Notes: a model not told the origin generated them from the letters alone. A DNA stretch of 64,000 nucleotides from Billgrantia pellis (GCF_008297955.1 NZ_VTPY01000002.1:434001-498000); one strand, 5' to 3'. Numbered from the stretch's first letter, positions 46,459 to 54,447 are shown. Made by a program: numbers and translations.

Positions 46459-46656
46459 GGCCGTCAACGGAATGACGGCCTATCAGAACTCAGCTGACAA
46501 CACGCCAGGAAGGCAAGGCAATACGGACAGGGAAGTCCGTCAGGGATGACGTCAACGCCATGGAAAGGTGATGCGGCATATAGACGAGGATCCGTCTCGA
46601 TACACGTTGTTTCGACAAGTTTTGCCACAAGGCTGCCATGGAATGGCAGCCTTTTT
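46459..46656 (+). ncRNA. Candidate CsrA/RsmA-sequestering RNA (CsrB/RsmZ-like)
   Basis: Within 200 bases there are seven A-N-GGA sites, mostly in hairpin loops. Loop 1 is ACGGAA between GGCCGTCA arms (46459-46480). Loop 2 is AGGAA in GCC/GGC (46504-46514). Loop 3 is AGGGAA between ACGGAC and GTCCGT (46523-46540). Loop 4 is AGGGAT (about 46538-46551). Site 5 is ATGGA at 46560-46564. Loop 6 is AGGATC between AGACG and CGTCT (46582-46597). Loop 7 is GGA in the terminator. CsrA binds exactly this motif in loops. The 5' end is not visible as a clear promoter. It may be a separate RNA or the processed 3' part of the KGG transcript. Confidence 0.65.
46629..46656 (+). terminator. Rho-independent terminator of the GGA-hairpin RNA
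   Basis: Arms AAGGCTGCCAT (46629-46639) and its complement (46643-46653) enclose a three-base GGA loop, followed by a T run to 46656. On the minus strand there is no T run, so transcription is on the plus strand. Confidence 0.85.
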
Positions 46657-46677
46657 CTTGTTGACGACTCGTTGCGA

Positions 46678-47637
46678 TCAATGCCCTCTCAATGCCCGCT
46701 CGGCATCCTTCTCCCCTTGCTCGAGCAAGTAAGCGAGACGATCCGATCCCCAATCCATCAGCCACAGCGATGCTTCTTCGCCAGGGTGGGGGGCCCGTCT
46801 TATTCGGGTCAGCCGTAGCGAAGGGTAACGTTCGGTCGCCTCCTCCGCCTCGTCATCACTACGCGCCCCCAGAAATAACCGTCGGAAATGGTCGAGGCTT
46901 TGGCCGAAACCGCTCGGCTTGCCTGCGCTGCGCCTGAACAGCTCAACGGTAATGGCATGCAGCCGCTGTTCCGGTGCCTCTCCCAGCAACCGCCGCAAAG
47001 CGGGCAACAGCAGTCCCTGATGCCAGACGTCACCGTCCCAGTAGGCTCGCCCTTCGTGCCATCCTGGCTGAAACAGCAACGGAATGGCACTGCTGGCGCC
47101 CGTCATGGACGGCACGATAGGTTGCTCGTCGCTGTCGAACCAGGTCGGGGCCGCCGCCGCGATATCGATGGCACGGATCAACAAGCGGGGGGAAGTTTCG
47201 TCTTCTGGGCTGTAATGCGTCGCATAGCGACGCACGGTTTCGACCAGGCTGCGGTTGTCGTATCCCGCCATGGCGGGATACCACGCCAGTCCGGCGAGAA
47301 ATCCTCCGGGCACGCCATGGAAAATGGGTGGATTACCCCACAACAGTCCGGTCAGAGTGGCATTCAGGCGCCAGCTACGGGTCTCGGGAAACGGGAGGAA
47401 AGGCACCGAGGGCTGCGCCACTTCGCGCCAGAATCGCTCCAGCACTTTCAATCCCTTGTCCGGCCGATGGTGGTGCGCGGCGATGAGAAAGCCGTTCACC
47501 GCTCCGATCGATGCGCCGACGATGGTCGTGCGGCGCAAGCCCTCAGCGCCCAAATGACGAACCAACGTACGATAGACACCGCACTGGTAAGCGCCCAATG
47601 CCCCACCGCCATTGAGCACGAGTAGAATTCTCTCCAT
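46678..47637 (-). CDS. Patatin-like phospholipase
   Basis: The product is about 319 residues. The oxyanion glycine-rich loop NGGGALGAYQCGVYR, the serine nucleophile in VGASIGAVNG and the aspartate partner in YWDGDVWHQG give the Ser-Asp dyad of patatins. It should hydrolyse acyl ester lipids in the cytosol or at the membrane. The C-terminus has SLWLMDWGSDRLAYLLEQGE, seen in the group with DUF3734. The ATG at 47637 follows GGGAGGTGGA. It is convergent with the GGA-hairpin RNA. Confidence 0.92.
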   Translation of the reverse strand: MERILLVLNGGGALGAYQCGVYRTLVRHLGAEGLRRTTIVGASIGAVNGFLIAAHHHRPDKGLKVLERFWREVAQPSVPFLPFPETRSWRLNATLTGLLWGNPPIFHGVPGGFLAGLAWYPAMAGYDNRSLVETVRRYATHYSPEDETSPRLLIRAIDIAAAAPTWFDSDEQPIVPSMTGASSAIPLLFQPGWHEGRAYWDGDVWHQGLLLPALRRLLGEAPEQRLHAITVELFRRSAGKPSGFGQSLDHFRRLFLGARSDDEAEEATERYPSLRLTRIRRAPHPGEEASLWLMDWGSDRLAYLLEQGEKDAERALRGH

Positions 47638-47840
47638 TCCACCTCCCTGTGAAAGCCCGCCGCCGTCATCACGGTCAGAGTTCTCCAAGGATAGTGCATG
47701 AGCCTTGCCACTGACCTATCCCCCACGAAGGTCTTGTTGCGACCAGGCACGGGATTGCTCATTCTGAACGCAACAACAACAATCTCTGAGCGTACCAACA
47801 ACAACGACTCCGCAGGTTCAGGCGGAGCGCGCCAAGCCTT

Positions 47841-47877
47841 CTCTCCTTGCGGGCCGCTTGGCAGCCCGCAAGGAGAG
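47841..47877. repeat. Perfect 14-base inverted repeat
   Basis: CTCTCCTTGCGGGC (47841-47854) and its exact complement (47864-47877) flank nine bases. No T run follows on either side, so it is not a normal terminator itself. It lies just beyond the minus-strand terminator and may be part of a plus-strand leader or an RNA processing element. Confidence 0.7.
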
Positions 47878-47882
47878 CGAAT

Positions 47883-47906
47883 AAAAAAGGTCCCCCGAAG
47901 GGGACC
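47883..47906 (-). terminator. Minus-strand intrinsic terminator with UUCG loop
   Basis: Read on the minus strand: GGTCCCC, loop TTCG, GGGGACC, then six T. This is an extra-stable tetraloop hairpin with a U tract, a strong intrinsic terminator. The nearest minus-strand gene ends 270 bases upstream (DUF503). Confidence 0.85.
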
Positions 47907-48035
47907 AGGTGGAGCACGCCAGCTCACTCGGGTTATCGCCGGCACTCGGCGATGTGACCGGAAAGCGAAATTTCGGCTTCCCGATACAGCATTCGTTCGA
48001 CCTGTGTATTGCGATTACTACACCAACTTTTTCTT
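47883..48035 (-). ncRNA. Possible unannotated small RNA
   Basis: A minus-strand transcript ends at the terminator at 47883-47906. An extended -10 (TGTTATTAA, 48050 to 48042) lies about 150 bases before it. The intervening RNA contains CGAAATTTCG, a palindrome flanked by GGAAGC/GCTTTCC, and CGCCG/CGGCG. A 19-codon open frame (MLYREAEISLSGH...) starts near 47986. It could instead be the 3' end of the DUF503 mRNA. Confidence 0.3.
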
Positions 48036-48177
48036 ATTCCTTTAATAACAGCAAGTTAACTCTAGTTCTTCATGAAACAGCACTGCGATCCGTGTGCCTG
48101 GCAACATTATCTGCACCATCACAACGCATGAGAGCCCGCCGTGCCTTCTTATGGGGCATTGCAGTACCGGCGAAGCC

Positions 48178-48459
48178 TCACAAAAACTCCCGCGACGTTT
48201 CCATTATCCTGCCGTCCACCGTACGCTGCATTTTATCCTCGATTTCGCTACACAGAGATTCCACCTTCGACCGCACGGCGCCCACCACCACGAACGACCA
48301 TTCGCTCGATTCCAGTCGTTCCTGATCACCGCTCTCGCAGACCGACACCGCCGGGTTACGTCCGAAGCGCGCGTGCAGGCCGCCCATGCGCTGGCGCTTC
48401 TCCTTCAGCGAGGTGCAGCCTGGCAGGGAGATACGCAGAGTCAAAATGCCGATATGCAT
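48178..48459 (-). CDS. DUF503 family protein (YlxP-like)
   Basis: The product is about 93 residues and matches the DUF503 pattern: MHIGILTLRISLPGCTSLKE, then KRQRMGGLHARFGRNPAVSV, EWSFVVVGAVRSKVESLCSE. In Firmicutes the relative YlxP is encoded near ribosome-maturation genes, but its function is unknown. The ATG at 48459 follows GAAAGGAGGGG. It is divergent from nhaD. Confidence 0.88.
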   Translation of the reverse strand: MHIGILTLRISLPGCTSLKEKRQRMGGLHARFGRNPAVSVCESGDQERLESSEWSFVVVGAVRSKVESLCSEIEDKMQRTVDGRIMETSREFL

Positions 48460-48647
48460 GGCCCCTCCTTTCTTCGATCGGATTCCACGGTCATTCCGCT
48501 GGTCTGACAATGCCGGGAAACGCTATCACATCGTCACCGCTTCGCGTCGGCGAGAGAAACGGCGGCACACCGGCGAAAGCCCTCCGCCTCCATACCGAAC
48601 TGGCATAGGGCAAGGCTCGCGGAGCGATACCGCAGCGCAACACGGCA

Positions 48648-48656
48648 TGATATATA
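48648..48656 (+). promoter_or_regulatory. Extended -10 promoter of nhaD
   Basis: TGATATATA (48648-48656) fits the extended -10 form TG-n-TATAAT. A good -35 is not visible. Transcription would start near 48663, leaving a leader of about 28 bases before the ATG at 48691. Confidence 0.45.
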
Positions 48657-48690
48657 GGCGGTGTTTTCTTCCTTCTTCAGGAATCCCATC

Positions 48691-50172
48691 ATGCCTATCG
48701 GCTATCATGATCCTGTCTGGTCACGGTATCTCCGTCGACCAGGCACCTTATTGCTCGTTTCTCTGTTAGGGTTCGCCAGCCCTGCGGCTCAGGCCGCCAC
48801 CGGAAGTCTCGATCTCACGAATTCCGCAGCGGGCTTCTTCGCCCTTTTCTTGTTCGTTCTCGCCTATGCATTGGTCATGTGCGAAGAAAAGCTGCACATG
48901 CGCAAGTCCAAGCCGGTGCTGGTTGCCGCCGGCATCATCTGGGCCGTGATCGGCTGGGTCTACGTGCAGGCCGGCATGCCCGATGAGGCCGAGCACGCCT
49001 TTCGCGAGACGCTTCTCGAATTCAGCGAACTGATGCTCTTCCTGCTGGTCGCGATGACCTATATCAACGCCATGGAGGAGCGCCGCGTGTTCGACGCCTT
49101 GCGCACCTGGATGACGCGAAAGGGGTTCAGCTACCGGCAGCTGTTCTGGTTGACCGGAGGTCTGGCCTTCGTGATCTCCCCGGTAGCGGACAACCTGACC
49201 ACTGCCATGCTGATGTGCGCCGTGGTCATCAAAGTGGCCGAAGGCGACAAGCGCTTCATCAACCTCGCCTGTATCAACATCGTGGTGGCGGCCAACGCCG
49301 GCGGTGCCTTCAGTCCCTTCGGCGATATCACCACGCTGATGGTGTGGCAAGCCGGTATGGTGAAGTTCTACGAGTTCTTCGCCCTGCTGGTGCCCTCGCT
49401 GGTGAACTTCCTGGTGCCGGCGGTGGCCATGAGCCTGTTCATCGGCAACCGCACCCCGGAGGGCATCGAGGAGGAGATCGACCTTAAGCGCGGTGCACGA
49501 CGTATCATCTTGCTCTTCCTGCTCACCGTGGCAACCGCCGTGGCTTGCCACAGTCTGCTGCACCTACCGCCGGTACTGGGCATGATGACGGGGCTGGGCT
49601 ACCTGCAATTCTTCGGTTATTACCTGCGCCGTACCCTGCCTCGTTCGTTGGAGCGCAAGCGTGAACGCTACGTTCGAGACGGCGACGAGCGCCGACTGGC
49701 CCAGTTGGGTGGCGTGGTGCCTTTCGATGTGTTCAATCGCATTGCGCGGTCGGAATGGGATACCCTGTTGTTCTTCTACGGTGTGGTGATGTGCGTCGGT
49801 GGACTGGGCTTCATGGGCTATCTCGGTCTGCTATCCGACACGCTCTACCAGGGCTGGGACGCGACCTGGGCCAACATTGCACTGGGCCTGGTTTCTGCGG
49901 TGGTCGATAACATTCCCGTCATGTTCGCGGTGCTGACCATGCAGCCGGAAATGTCCCATGGACATTGGTTGCTGATCACGCTCACTGCCGGTGTCGGCGG
50001 CAGCCTGCTCTCCATCGGTTCCGCCGCCGGCGTGGCGCTGATGGGCCAGGCCCGCGGCTACTATACCTTCGTGGGGCATCTGCGCTGGACACCGGTGATA
50101 GCACTCGGCTATGCCGCCAGCATCGCCGCCCACCTATGGCTGAATGCCGACAGCTTTCGCGCGTTCGGCTAA
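48691..50172 (+). CDS. nhaD: Sodium/proton antiporter NhaD
   Basis: The product is about 493 residues with at least ten membrane helices. A leader-like N-terminus ends SPAAQAATG. The ion-transporter superfamily signatures are VISPVADNLTTAMLMCAVVI and NAGGAFSPFGDITTLMVWQA in the first half, and VSAVVDNIPVMFAVLTMQPE and GSLLSIGSAAGVALMGQARG in the second. NhaD exchanges sodium or lithium for protons and is characterised from Vibrio and Halomonas, where it matters in salt and alkaline stress. The start at 48691 follows AGGA and the extended -10; a GTG at 48661 lies at the transcription start and is unlikely. Confidence 0.93.
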   Translation: MPIGYHDPVWSRYLRRPGTLLLVSLLGFASPAAQAATGSLDLTNSAAGFFALFLFVLAYALVMCEEKLHMRKSKPVLVAAGIIWAVIGWVYVQAGMPDEAEHAFRETLLEFSELMLFLLVAMTYINAMEERRVFDALRTWMTRKGFSYRQLFWLTGGLAFVISPVADNLTTAMLMCAVVIKVAEGDKRFINLACINIVVAANAGGAFSPFGDITTLMVWQAGMVKFYEFFALLVPSLVNFLVPAVAMSLFIGNRTPEGIEEEIDLKRGARRIILLFLLTVATAVACHSLLHLPPVLGMMTGLGYLQFFGYYLRRTLPRSLERKRERYVRDGDERRLAQLGGVVPFDVFNRIARSEWDTLLFFYGVVMCVGGLGFMGYLGLLSDTLYQGWDATWANIALGLVSAVVDNIPVMFAVLTMQPEMSHGHWLLITLTAGVGGSLLSIGSAAGVALMGQARGYYTFVGHLRWTPVIALGYAASIAAHLWLNADSFRAFG

Positions 50173-50233
50173 CTCGGGGGCCCGGCATCTGACAATAGTG
50201 GGACGGTCGTGCCCTTTTATTTCGAACTCCGCC

Positions 50234-50262
50234 TTGGCGCCTGCCAAGGGGGCACATAAAAT
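50234..50262 (+). promoter_or_regulatory. Promoter of the FMN riboswitch/ribH transcript
   Basis: TTGGCG (50234-50239) and TAAAAT (50257-50262) are 17 bases apart. Transcription would start about 20 bases before the riboswitch. A CCTTGGC/GCCAAGG dyad overlaps the -35 and may serve as the end of the nhaD transcript. Confidence 0.55.
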
Positions 50263-50288
50263 AGGCTTCGGCCATGACATGGCCACTG

Positions 50289-50450
50289 TTCTCAGGGCGG
50301 GGTGAAAGTCCCCACCGGCGGTGAGCGCCCTCCTCGAAGGAGCGGTCCAAGCCCGCGAGCGCTCGGTCTCGATGGCATCTTAGCCACGACCGGGGTCAGC
50401 AGATTCGGTGAGATTCCGAAGCCGACGGTGATAGTCCGGATGGAAGAGAA
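50289..50450 (+). ncRNA. FMN riboswitch (RFN element)
   Basis: The element is complete. P1 pairs TTCTC (50289-50293) with GAGAA (50446-50450). The conserved segments AGGGCGGGGTGAAAGTCCCC, ACCGGCGG, AGCCCGCGAGC, CAGATTCGGTGAGATTCCGA, GCCGACGGTGATAGTCCGGA and TGGAAGAGAA are all present. It binds FMN and here precedes ribH. Downstream, CGAGAC (50463-50468) can pair with GTCTCG (50505-50510). No U-run terminator is evident, so control may be translational. Confidence 0.95.
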
Positions 50451-50558
50451 CGGCACCTTAGACGAGACAAACGTGTGCTCGCAGTCAGCGCCGCTCGCCT
50501 CGACGTCTCGGCATGGGTTCCGCATGCCCTGATTCTGGTAACTTTTTCGAGGAAGACC

Positions 50559-51041
50559 ATGAATCAGCCCAAGATGAATCAATCCCCCCGTATTGCCTTT
50601 GTCCAGGCCAGTTGGCATCGCGAGATCGTCGCTCAGGCCAGGGAAGCCTTTATGACCACTCTCACCGAGAAGCATGGCATCGAGGCCTCTCGAGTCGACG
50701 TCTTCAGCGTCGCCGGCGCCTATGAGATCCCGCTACAGGCCAAACTACTGGCCAATAGTGGCCGCTATGCTGCCATCGTGGGTGCCGGTTTCGTGATCGA
50801 CGGCGGTATCTATCGTCACGACTTCGTCGCCCAGGCAGTGATCGACGGCATGATGCGGGTCCAACTGGACACCGAAGTGCCAGTGCTCTCCGTGGTGCTG
50901 ACGCCACACCACTTCCACGAACATGCCACGCACAGCGACTTCTTCCGCGAGCACTTCGTGGAAAAGGGGCGCGAAGCGGCCGATGCCTGTGCCATGACCC
51001 TAGAGAACCACCGCGAGGCGCGCAAGCTGTACGCGGACTGA
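50559..51041 (+). CDS. ribH: 6,7-dimethyl-8-ribityllumazine synthase, type II (RibH2)
   Basis: The 160-residue protein is a lumazine synthase, forming the riboflavin precursor from 5-amino-6-ribitylaminouracil and dihydroxybutanone phosphate. Motifs: IAFVQASWHREIVAQAREAF, the DVFSVAGAYEIPLQAKLLAN loop, and GAGFVIDGGIYRHDFVAQAV. The late PVLSVVLTPHHFHEH is typical of the RibH2 group, whose N-terminal pattern differs from the icosahedral form. The FMN riboswitch upstream regulates it. GAGGAAG precedes the ATG. No other rib gene is nearby. Confidence 0.94.
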   Translation: MNQPKMNQSPRIAFVQASWHREIVAQAREAFMTTLTEKHGIEASRVDVFSVAGAYEIPLQAKLLANSGRYAAIVGAGFVIDGGIYRHDFVAQAVIDGMMRVQLDTEVPVLSVVLTPHHFHEHATHSDFFREHFVEKGREAADACAMTLENHREARKLYAD

Positions 51042-51213
51042 GCCGAAGAAACTCTCCCTCGCAGCATTATCCAAGCAGTTGCCTTCCGCGCCTCGGTAGG
51101 CACGATACCGCTTGGGCGAACCAGGACTTCTCGCCCAGCTGTCGCATCAACGCTGAACGGCCCGAAGGTTGGATAGAGGTCCAACTTTCGAGGCAGTTCG
51201 ATCATGTCGGGCC

Positions 51214-51978
51214 CTATCGAACGTCGATGATGAAGTCCGGCGCGAACAGCGGTGGCTCGAATTCCCCCGGATAGCCGCCGGGATTGGCCAACACGCGTGT
51301 GCCGGCGAACTCGAGGTCCACCGGCTCGTGTACGTGACCGTGAATCCACAGGTCCATGCGCCCCATCATGGCCGGCAGATGCGAGGCAAAAGCCGGCGAC
51401 AACGCATCGCCTCGGTAACGCGGCGGAATGCAGTCGGCCAGCGGCGCGTGGTGGCTGATCACCACCCGCGGTCCGGCGAAGGGCTCAGCCAGCTCCACGG
51501 CAAGCCAGGCCAAGGCCTCGGCATGCAGCCGCCGGCTCGCCGAGGGGGTGAAGATCTCTCCTGACGGCTGCTCGATGATACTGAAATCCGGCATCAGCCC
51601 GAGCGCCTTGCGTTCGGTGAGCGCGTCGTCGTGGTCGGGAGCGTCAGCGTAGAGAGCGAAATCGGTCCATAGCGTGGTGCCATGAAACCGGACGCCACCC
51701 AACGTCAGTGAACGGTTATCGAGCAAGTCGATGCCGAATCGCTCGGCTTCAGCGGCCAGCTCACGGCGCAGCGCCGGCATGCTGGTACCGTAGAATTCGT
51801 GATTGCCCGGCACGTAGAGGATCGGCAGGCCGGCAAAGCGCTCGGCCGCCCAGGCCAGCCCCTCCGTCTGGCGGTGGATGTCGCCGGCGAGGATTACCGC
51901 GTCCGCCGCCACCTCAGGCAGCACGCGGTCCCCATCGAAGTGTTCCAGGTGCAGGTCGGAAAGCACCCTGAGTCGCAT
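51214..51978 (-). CDS. Metallophosphoesterase family protein
   Basis: The product is about 254 residues. The two-metal site is shown by VLSDLHLE near the start, ILAGDIHRQ, YVPGNHEFYG, VVISHHAPL and the final WIHGHVHEP. These are the five blocks of calcineurin-like phosphoesterases, cytosolic type. Substrate unknown; similar proteins act on nucleotides or phosphodiesters. The ATG at 51978 is six bases after GAGGAG; an ATG at 51984 is directly adjacent to it and less likely. It is convergent with ribH and divergent from the hemerythrin gene. Confidence 0.9.
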   Translation of the reverse strand: MRLRVLSDLHLEHFDGDRVLPEVAADAVILAGDIHRQTEGLAWAAERFAGLPILYVPGNHEFYGTSMPALRRELAAEAERFGIDLLDNRSLTLGGVRFHGTTLWTDFALYADAPDHDDALTERKALGLMPDFSIIEQPSGEIFTPSASRRLHAEALAWLAVELAEPFAGPRVVISHHAPLADCIPPRYRGDALSPAFASHLPAMMGRMDLWIHGHVHEPVDLEFAGTRVLANPGGYPGEFEPPLFAPDFIIDVR

Positions 51979-52140
51979 GGCCATCTCCTCGTTTCGTGAC
52001 GCATTGGCAGGCGCCGCCTTGACGATCACCCGAGCGGAGCGGGTGATATGGGCTTCGCCAAGTTTGGCCGATGTCCTCACTCACGACTATGTTGAGAGAG
52101 CTTGTTGCCAAAGGCGCAACGACTCAAAGGAGGGAGTCTC

Positions 52141-52716
52141 ATGAGCGAACATCCCCGGAACGGAACGGTGGCGGATGTGGTCGACATTCTCACCATCGAC
52201 CATCGCCAGATGGAGGAACTGCTCGGCCGAATCCAGCACACGCCGGAACCCGACCAGCGACGCGAGCTGGCCGATACGCTGATAGCCGAAGTGATGCGTC
52301 ATGCCGTCGCCGAGGAAATGCACGTCTACCCGGTGATCGAGAAGTACGTGCCGAACGGCACCGACGATGTGCAGCACGACAAGCAGGAGCATGACGAGAT
52401 CGTGCAGGTGATGAAGCAGTTGGAGGATGCCGATACTTCCGACCCGACCTTCATGGATCACGTTCGCAAGCTGGATGGCCTTCTACGCCACCATGCCAGT
52501 GACGAGGAAGGCGAACAGTTCCCGAAGCTTCGGTCGCACATTCCCGGCGAGCAGCTCGTCGACATGGGCAGGAAGGTCGAGACCGCCAAGCAGTTGGCCC
52601 CGACCCGCCCCCACCCCAGCGCCCCCCACTCCGAACTTTTCCATAAGACGGTCGGTCCCGGCGTCGGCATGATCGATCGCCTTCGCGACAAGCTCAGTGG
52701 ACGGATGACGGGCTGA
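52141..52716 (+). CDS. Hemerythrin HHE domain protein
   Basis: The 191-residue protein has the hemerythrin-type histidine and glutamate pattern: DILTIDHRQMEELLG, RHAVAEEMHVYPVIEK, VQHDKQEHDEIVQV, GLLRHHASDEEGEQFPKLRS. This would form a di-iron site in a four-helix bundle. A C-terminal tail of about 40 residues is proline-rich and then basic. Such proteins act in oxygen or iron sensing or oxidative stress. AAAGGAGGGAG precedes the ATG. Confidence 0.92.
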   Translation: MSEHPRNGTVADVVDILTIDHRQMEELLGRIQHTPEPDQRRELADTLIAEVMRHAVAEEMHVYPVIEKYVPNGTDDVQHDKQEHDEIVQVMKQLEDADTSDPTFMDHVRKLDGLLRHHASDEEGEQFPKLRSHIPGEQLVDMGRKVETAKQLAPTRPHPSAPHSELFHKTVGPGVGMIDRLRDKLSGRMTG

Positions 52717-52853
52717 TTCCACAGAACCGTGGCTTTGCCCAGGCGCCGGTTCGCTATGGCGCCTGGACACTCGTTCCATCAAGTCCGGCTGAAGCGCCAG
52801 GGCTAAGAGACGCAGGCGAGTTCATGATTAAGCCGAACATTCTTTCTCTTCGC

Positions 52854-53327
52854 CTAGCTCAAGATCAACCTACGATAGCACCCTAGAATGTAAGGCCAGC
52901 CGTACTCGGAGGACATGGCAGCGCGATACTCCTCGGCACCGTCGCCATGACGCCGAAAGTCTCGGTGTTCGAGTTCGAGGCGAGCTGTATCCGGCCCGTC
53001 CTCGTGGAAAAGAAACGTTACCGTACTGGCATGCTTGGGGTCGGGTTGAGGCACTCGGCTCGGGCCGATCTGCCAGGTGATGATCAAGCGCCCGGGCGGT
53101 TCCCACGCCAGAACGCGCCCCCAGTCGAGCTGAAAACCATGCGGCCCCACTTCGGTACAGCGTCCGCCCTGCCGGGGCTCGATGCCAATCGTTTGCAGTC
53201 CCTCTTGGGACCAAGTGTATTCCGCCGGCCACCAGTCGGCGAAGTGTTCGACGAACAATAGGAAGGCTCGATCCCGGGCCAGGGGAAGGACGATCTCGTG
53301 CGCGGCCGAATCGCTCGATACTATCAT
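52854..53327 (-). CDS. SRPBCC family protein (AHSA1-like)
   Basis: The product is about 157 residues. It has the Bet v1-like opening HEIVLPLARDRAFLLFVEHF, then GLQTIGIEPRQGGRCTEVGP and GRVLAWEPPGRLIITWQIGP, followed by TVTFLFHEDGPDTARLELEH. This is the activator of Hsp90 ATPase homologue 1-like branch. Ligand or function unknown. The ATG at 53327 follows AAAAGGGAG; the frame upstream lies in the intergenic region. It is divergent from the DUF1206 gene. Confidence 0.88.
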   Translation of the reverse strand: MIVSSDSAAHEIVLPLARDRAFLLFVEHFADWWPAEYTWSQEGLQTIGIEPRQGGRCTEVGPHGFQLDWGRVLAWEPPGRLIITWQIGPSRVPQPDPKHASTVTFLFHEDGPDTARLELEHRDFRRHGDGAEEYRAAMSSEYGWPYILGCYRRLILS

Positions 53328-53510
53328 GGCGGACTCCCTTTTCCTGCGGCTGCCTTGAAGCGTAGCCACACCGAAGCCAGTTGCGGCAACTCCTCCTCCC
53401 CTGCTCTTTCATGCCAAGCCGCGCAAGCCTCTCGCTAAATGCCATGGCCGAGCTGCTAGAGTGGTCATTGAGAAAACGCCACGGATACCATGCTCCGCCA
53501 GGAGGAGCTC

Positions 53511-54329
53511 ATGACGGACAGGACCACCCTCCCCGATCGTGGGAATGCTCTCGCCCTGCTTGCGCGCTGGGGCTATGCGGCTCGCGGCATCGTGTATCTC
53601 CTGGTCGGCGGCCTGGCCGCGCTGGCGGCGCTTGGCCAAGGCGGCGAAACCACGGACAGCCGCGGCGCGCTGGAGCGGCTAATGACTGCTCCGTGGGGCG
53701 ACATGCTTCTTGGTGTCATCTGTGTGGGTCTCGTGGGCTACGCCATCTGGCGCTGTGTCCAGGCCATCAAGGACACCGACCGCCACGGCAACGATGCCAA
53801 GGGTGTGGCCATTCGGGCGGGCCTGCTGGTGAGCGCGGTCACGCATACGCTGCTGGCGTTCTTTGCCGCCAGCCTGCTCTTCGCACCAGGCGGCAGTGCC
53901 GGCGATTCCGGTGGCGGTTCGGAGGGCCTGGCCGGCTGGCTGATGCAACAACCTTACGGGCGCTGGCTGACAGGTGCCGTGGGCTTGGCCATCATCGGCG
54001 CCGGGGTCGCGCATGGCATCAAGGGCTGGAAAACGAAATTCCATCGCCACTTCGACATGCCACCTCGAACCCAGCGCTGGGCTTACCCCATCTGCCGCTT
54101 CGGCCTGGTGATTCGTGGTCTGGTATTCCTGCTCATCGGTGCGTTCTTCCTCATCGCCGCTTATCGGATGAACCCCGATCAAGCCGGCGGCCTTGCCGAA
54201 GTGTTCAACACACTGCGTCGTCAATGGTTCGGCCAATGGCTTTTGGCGTTCGTTGCGTTCGGCTTGTTCGCTTTCGGCCTCTACAGTCTCTTGGAGGCCG
54301 TCTACCGTCGCGTGGATCCGCCATCCTAG
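53511..54329 (+). CDS. DUF1206 membrane protein
   Basis: The product is about 272 residues. It has three tandem units, each with a pair of membrane helices: LLARWGYAARGIVYLLVGGL; IRAGLLVSAVTHTLLAFFAA; and YPICRFGLVIRGLVFLLIGA. The conserved G-Y/F-x-x-R-G-x-V-Y/F motif opens units one and three. The family has no known function. CAGGAGGAGCTC precedes the ATG at 53511, which is preferred over the ATG at 53490. Confidence 0.9.
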   Translation: MTDRTTLPDRGNALALLARWGYAARGIVYLLVGGLAALAALGQGGETTDSRGALERLMTAPWGDMLLGVICVGLVGYAIWRCVQAIKDTDRHGNDAKGVAIRAGLLVSAVTHTLLAFFAASLLFAPGGSAGDSGGGSEGLAGWLMQQPYGRWLTGAVGLAIIGAGVAHGIKGWKTKFHRHFDMPPRTQRWAYPICRFGLVIRGLVFLLIGAFFLIAAYRMNPDQAGGLAEVFNTLRRQWFGQWLLAFVAFGLFAFGLYSLLEAVYRRVDPPS

Positions 54330-54447
54330 CCATGTCGATAGCTCGCGCTTATGTGCGGGTTCGCGAATACCGGTGTTGATGGAAAACCCTTCCATGGAGC
54401 ATGCTAGAAGCCTTTCGCCTCCCTACCCGCTCACCGGAGTCAACGGT

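Larger units (their letters stand above)
47638..48177. other. Non-coding region with hairpins, AAC repeats and a minus-strand terminator
   Basis: No gene is convincing in these 540 bases. On the plus strand two AAC runs (47771-47783 and 47795-47806) are followed by a hairpin CTCCGC/GCGGAG (47808-47827). A perfect 14-base inverted repeat (47841-47877) and a UUCG-loop terminator on the minus strand (47883-47906) come next. The stretch 47907-48060 is AT-richer than its surroundings and may encode a minus-strand small RNA. Confidence 0.55.

Noticed and set aside
45914..46467. Long minus-strand reading frames across the KGG gene (up to 178 residues).
   Set aside because: They arise from the 66-base repeats being open on both strands. 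The plus-strand gene has a good ribosome binding site and a known protein motif.
48511..48645. A possible ion-sensing riboswitch (nhaA-type) upstream of nhaD.
   Set aside because: The GC-rich hairpin-like stretch lies upstream of the extended -10 at 48648-48656, so it is probably not in the transcript, and I cannot match a known motif.
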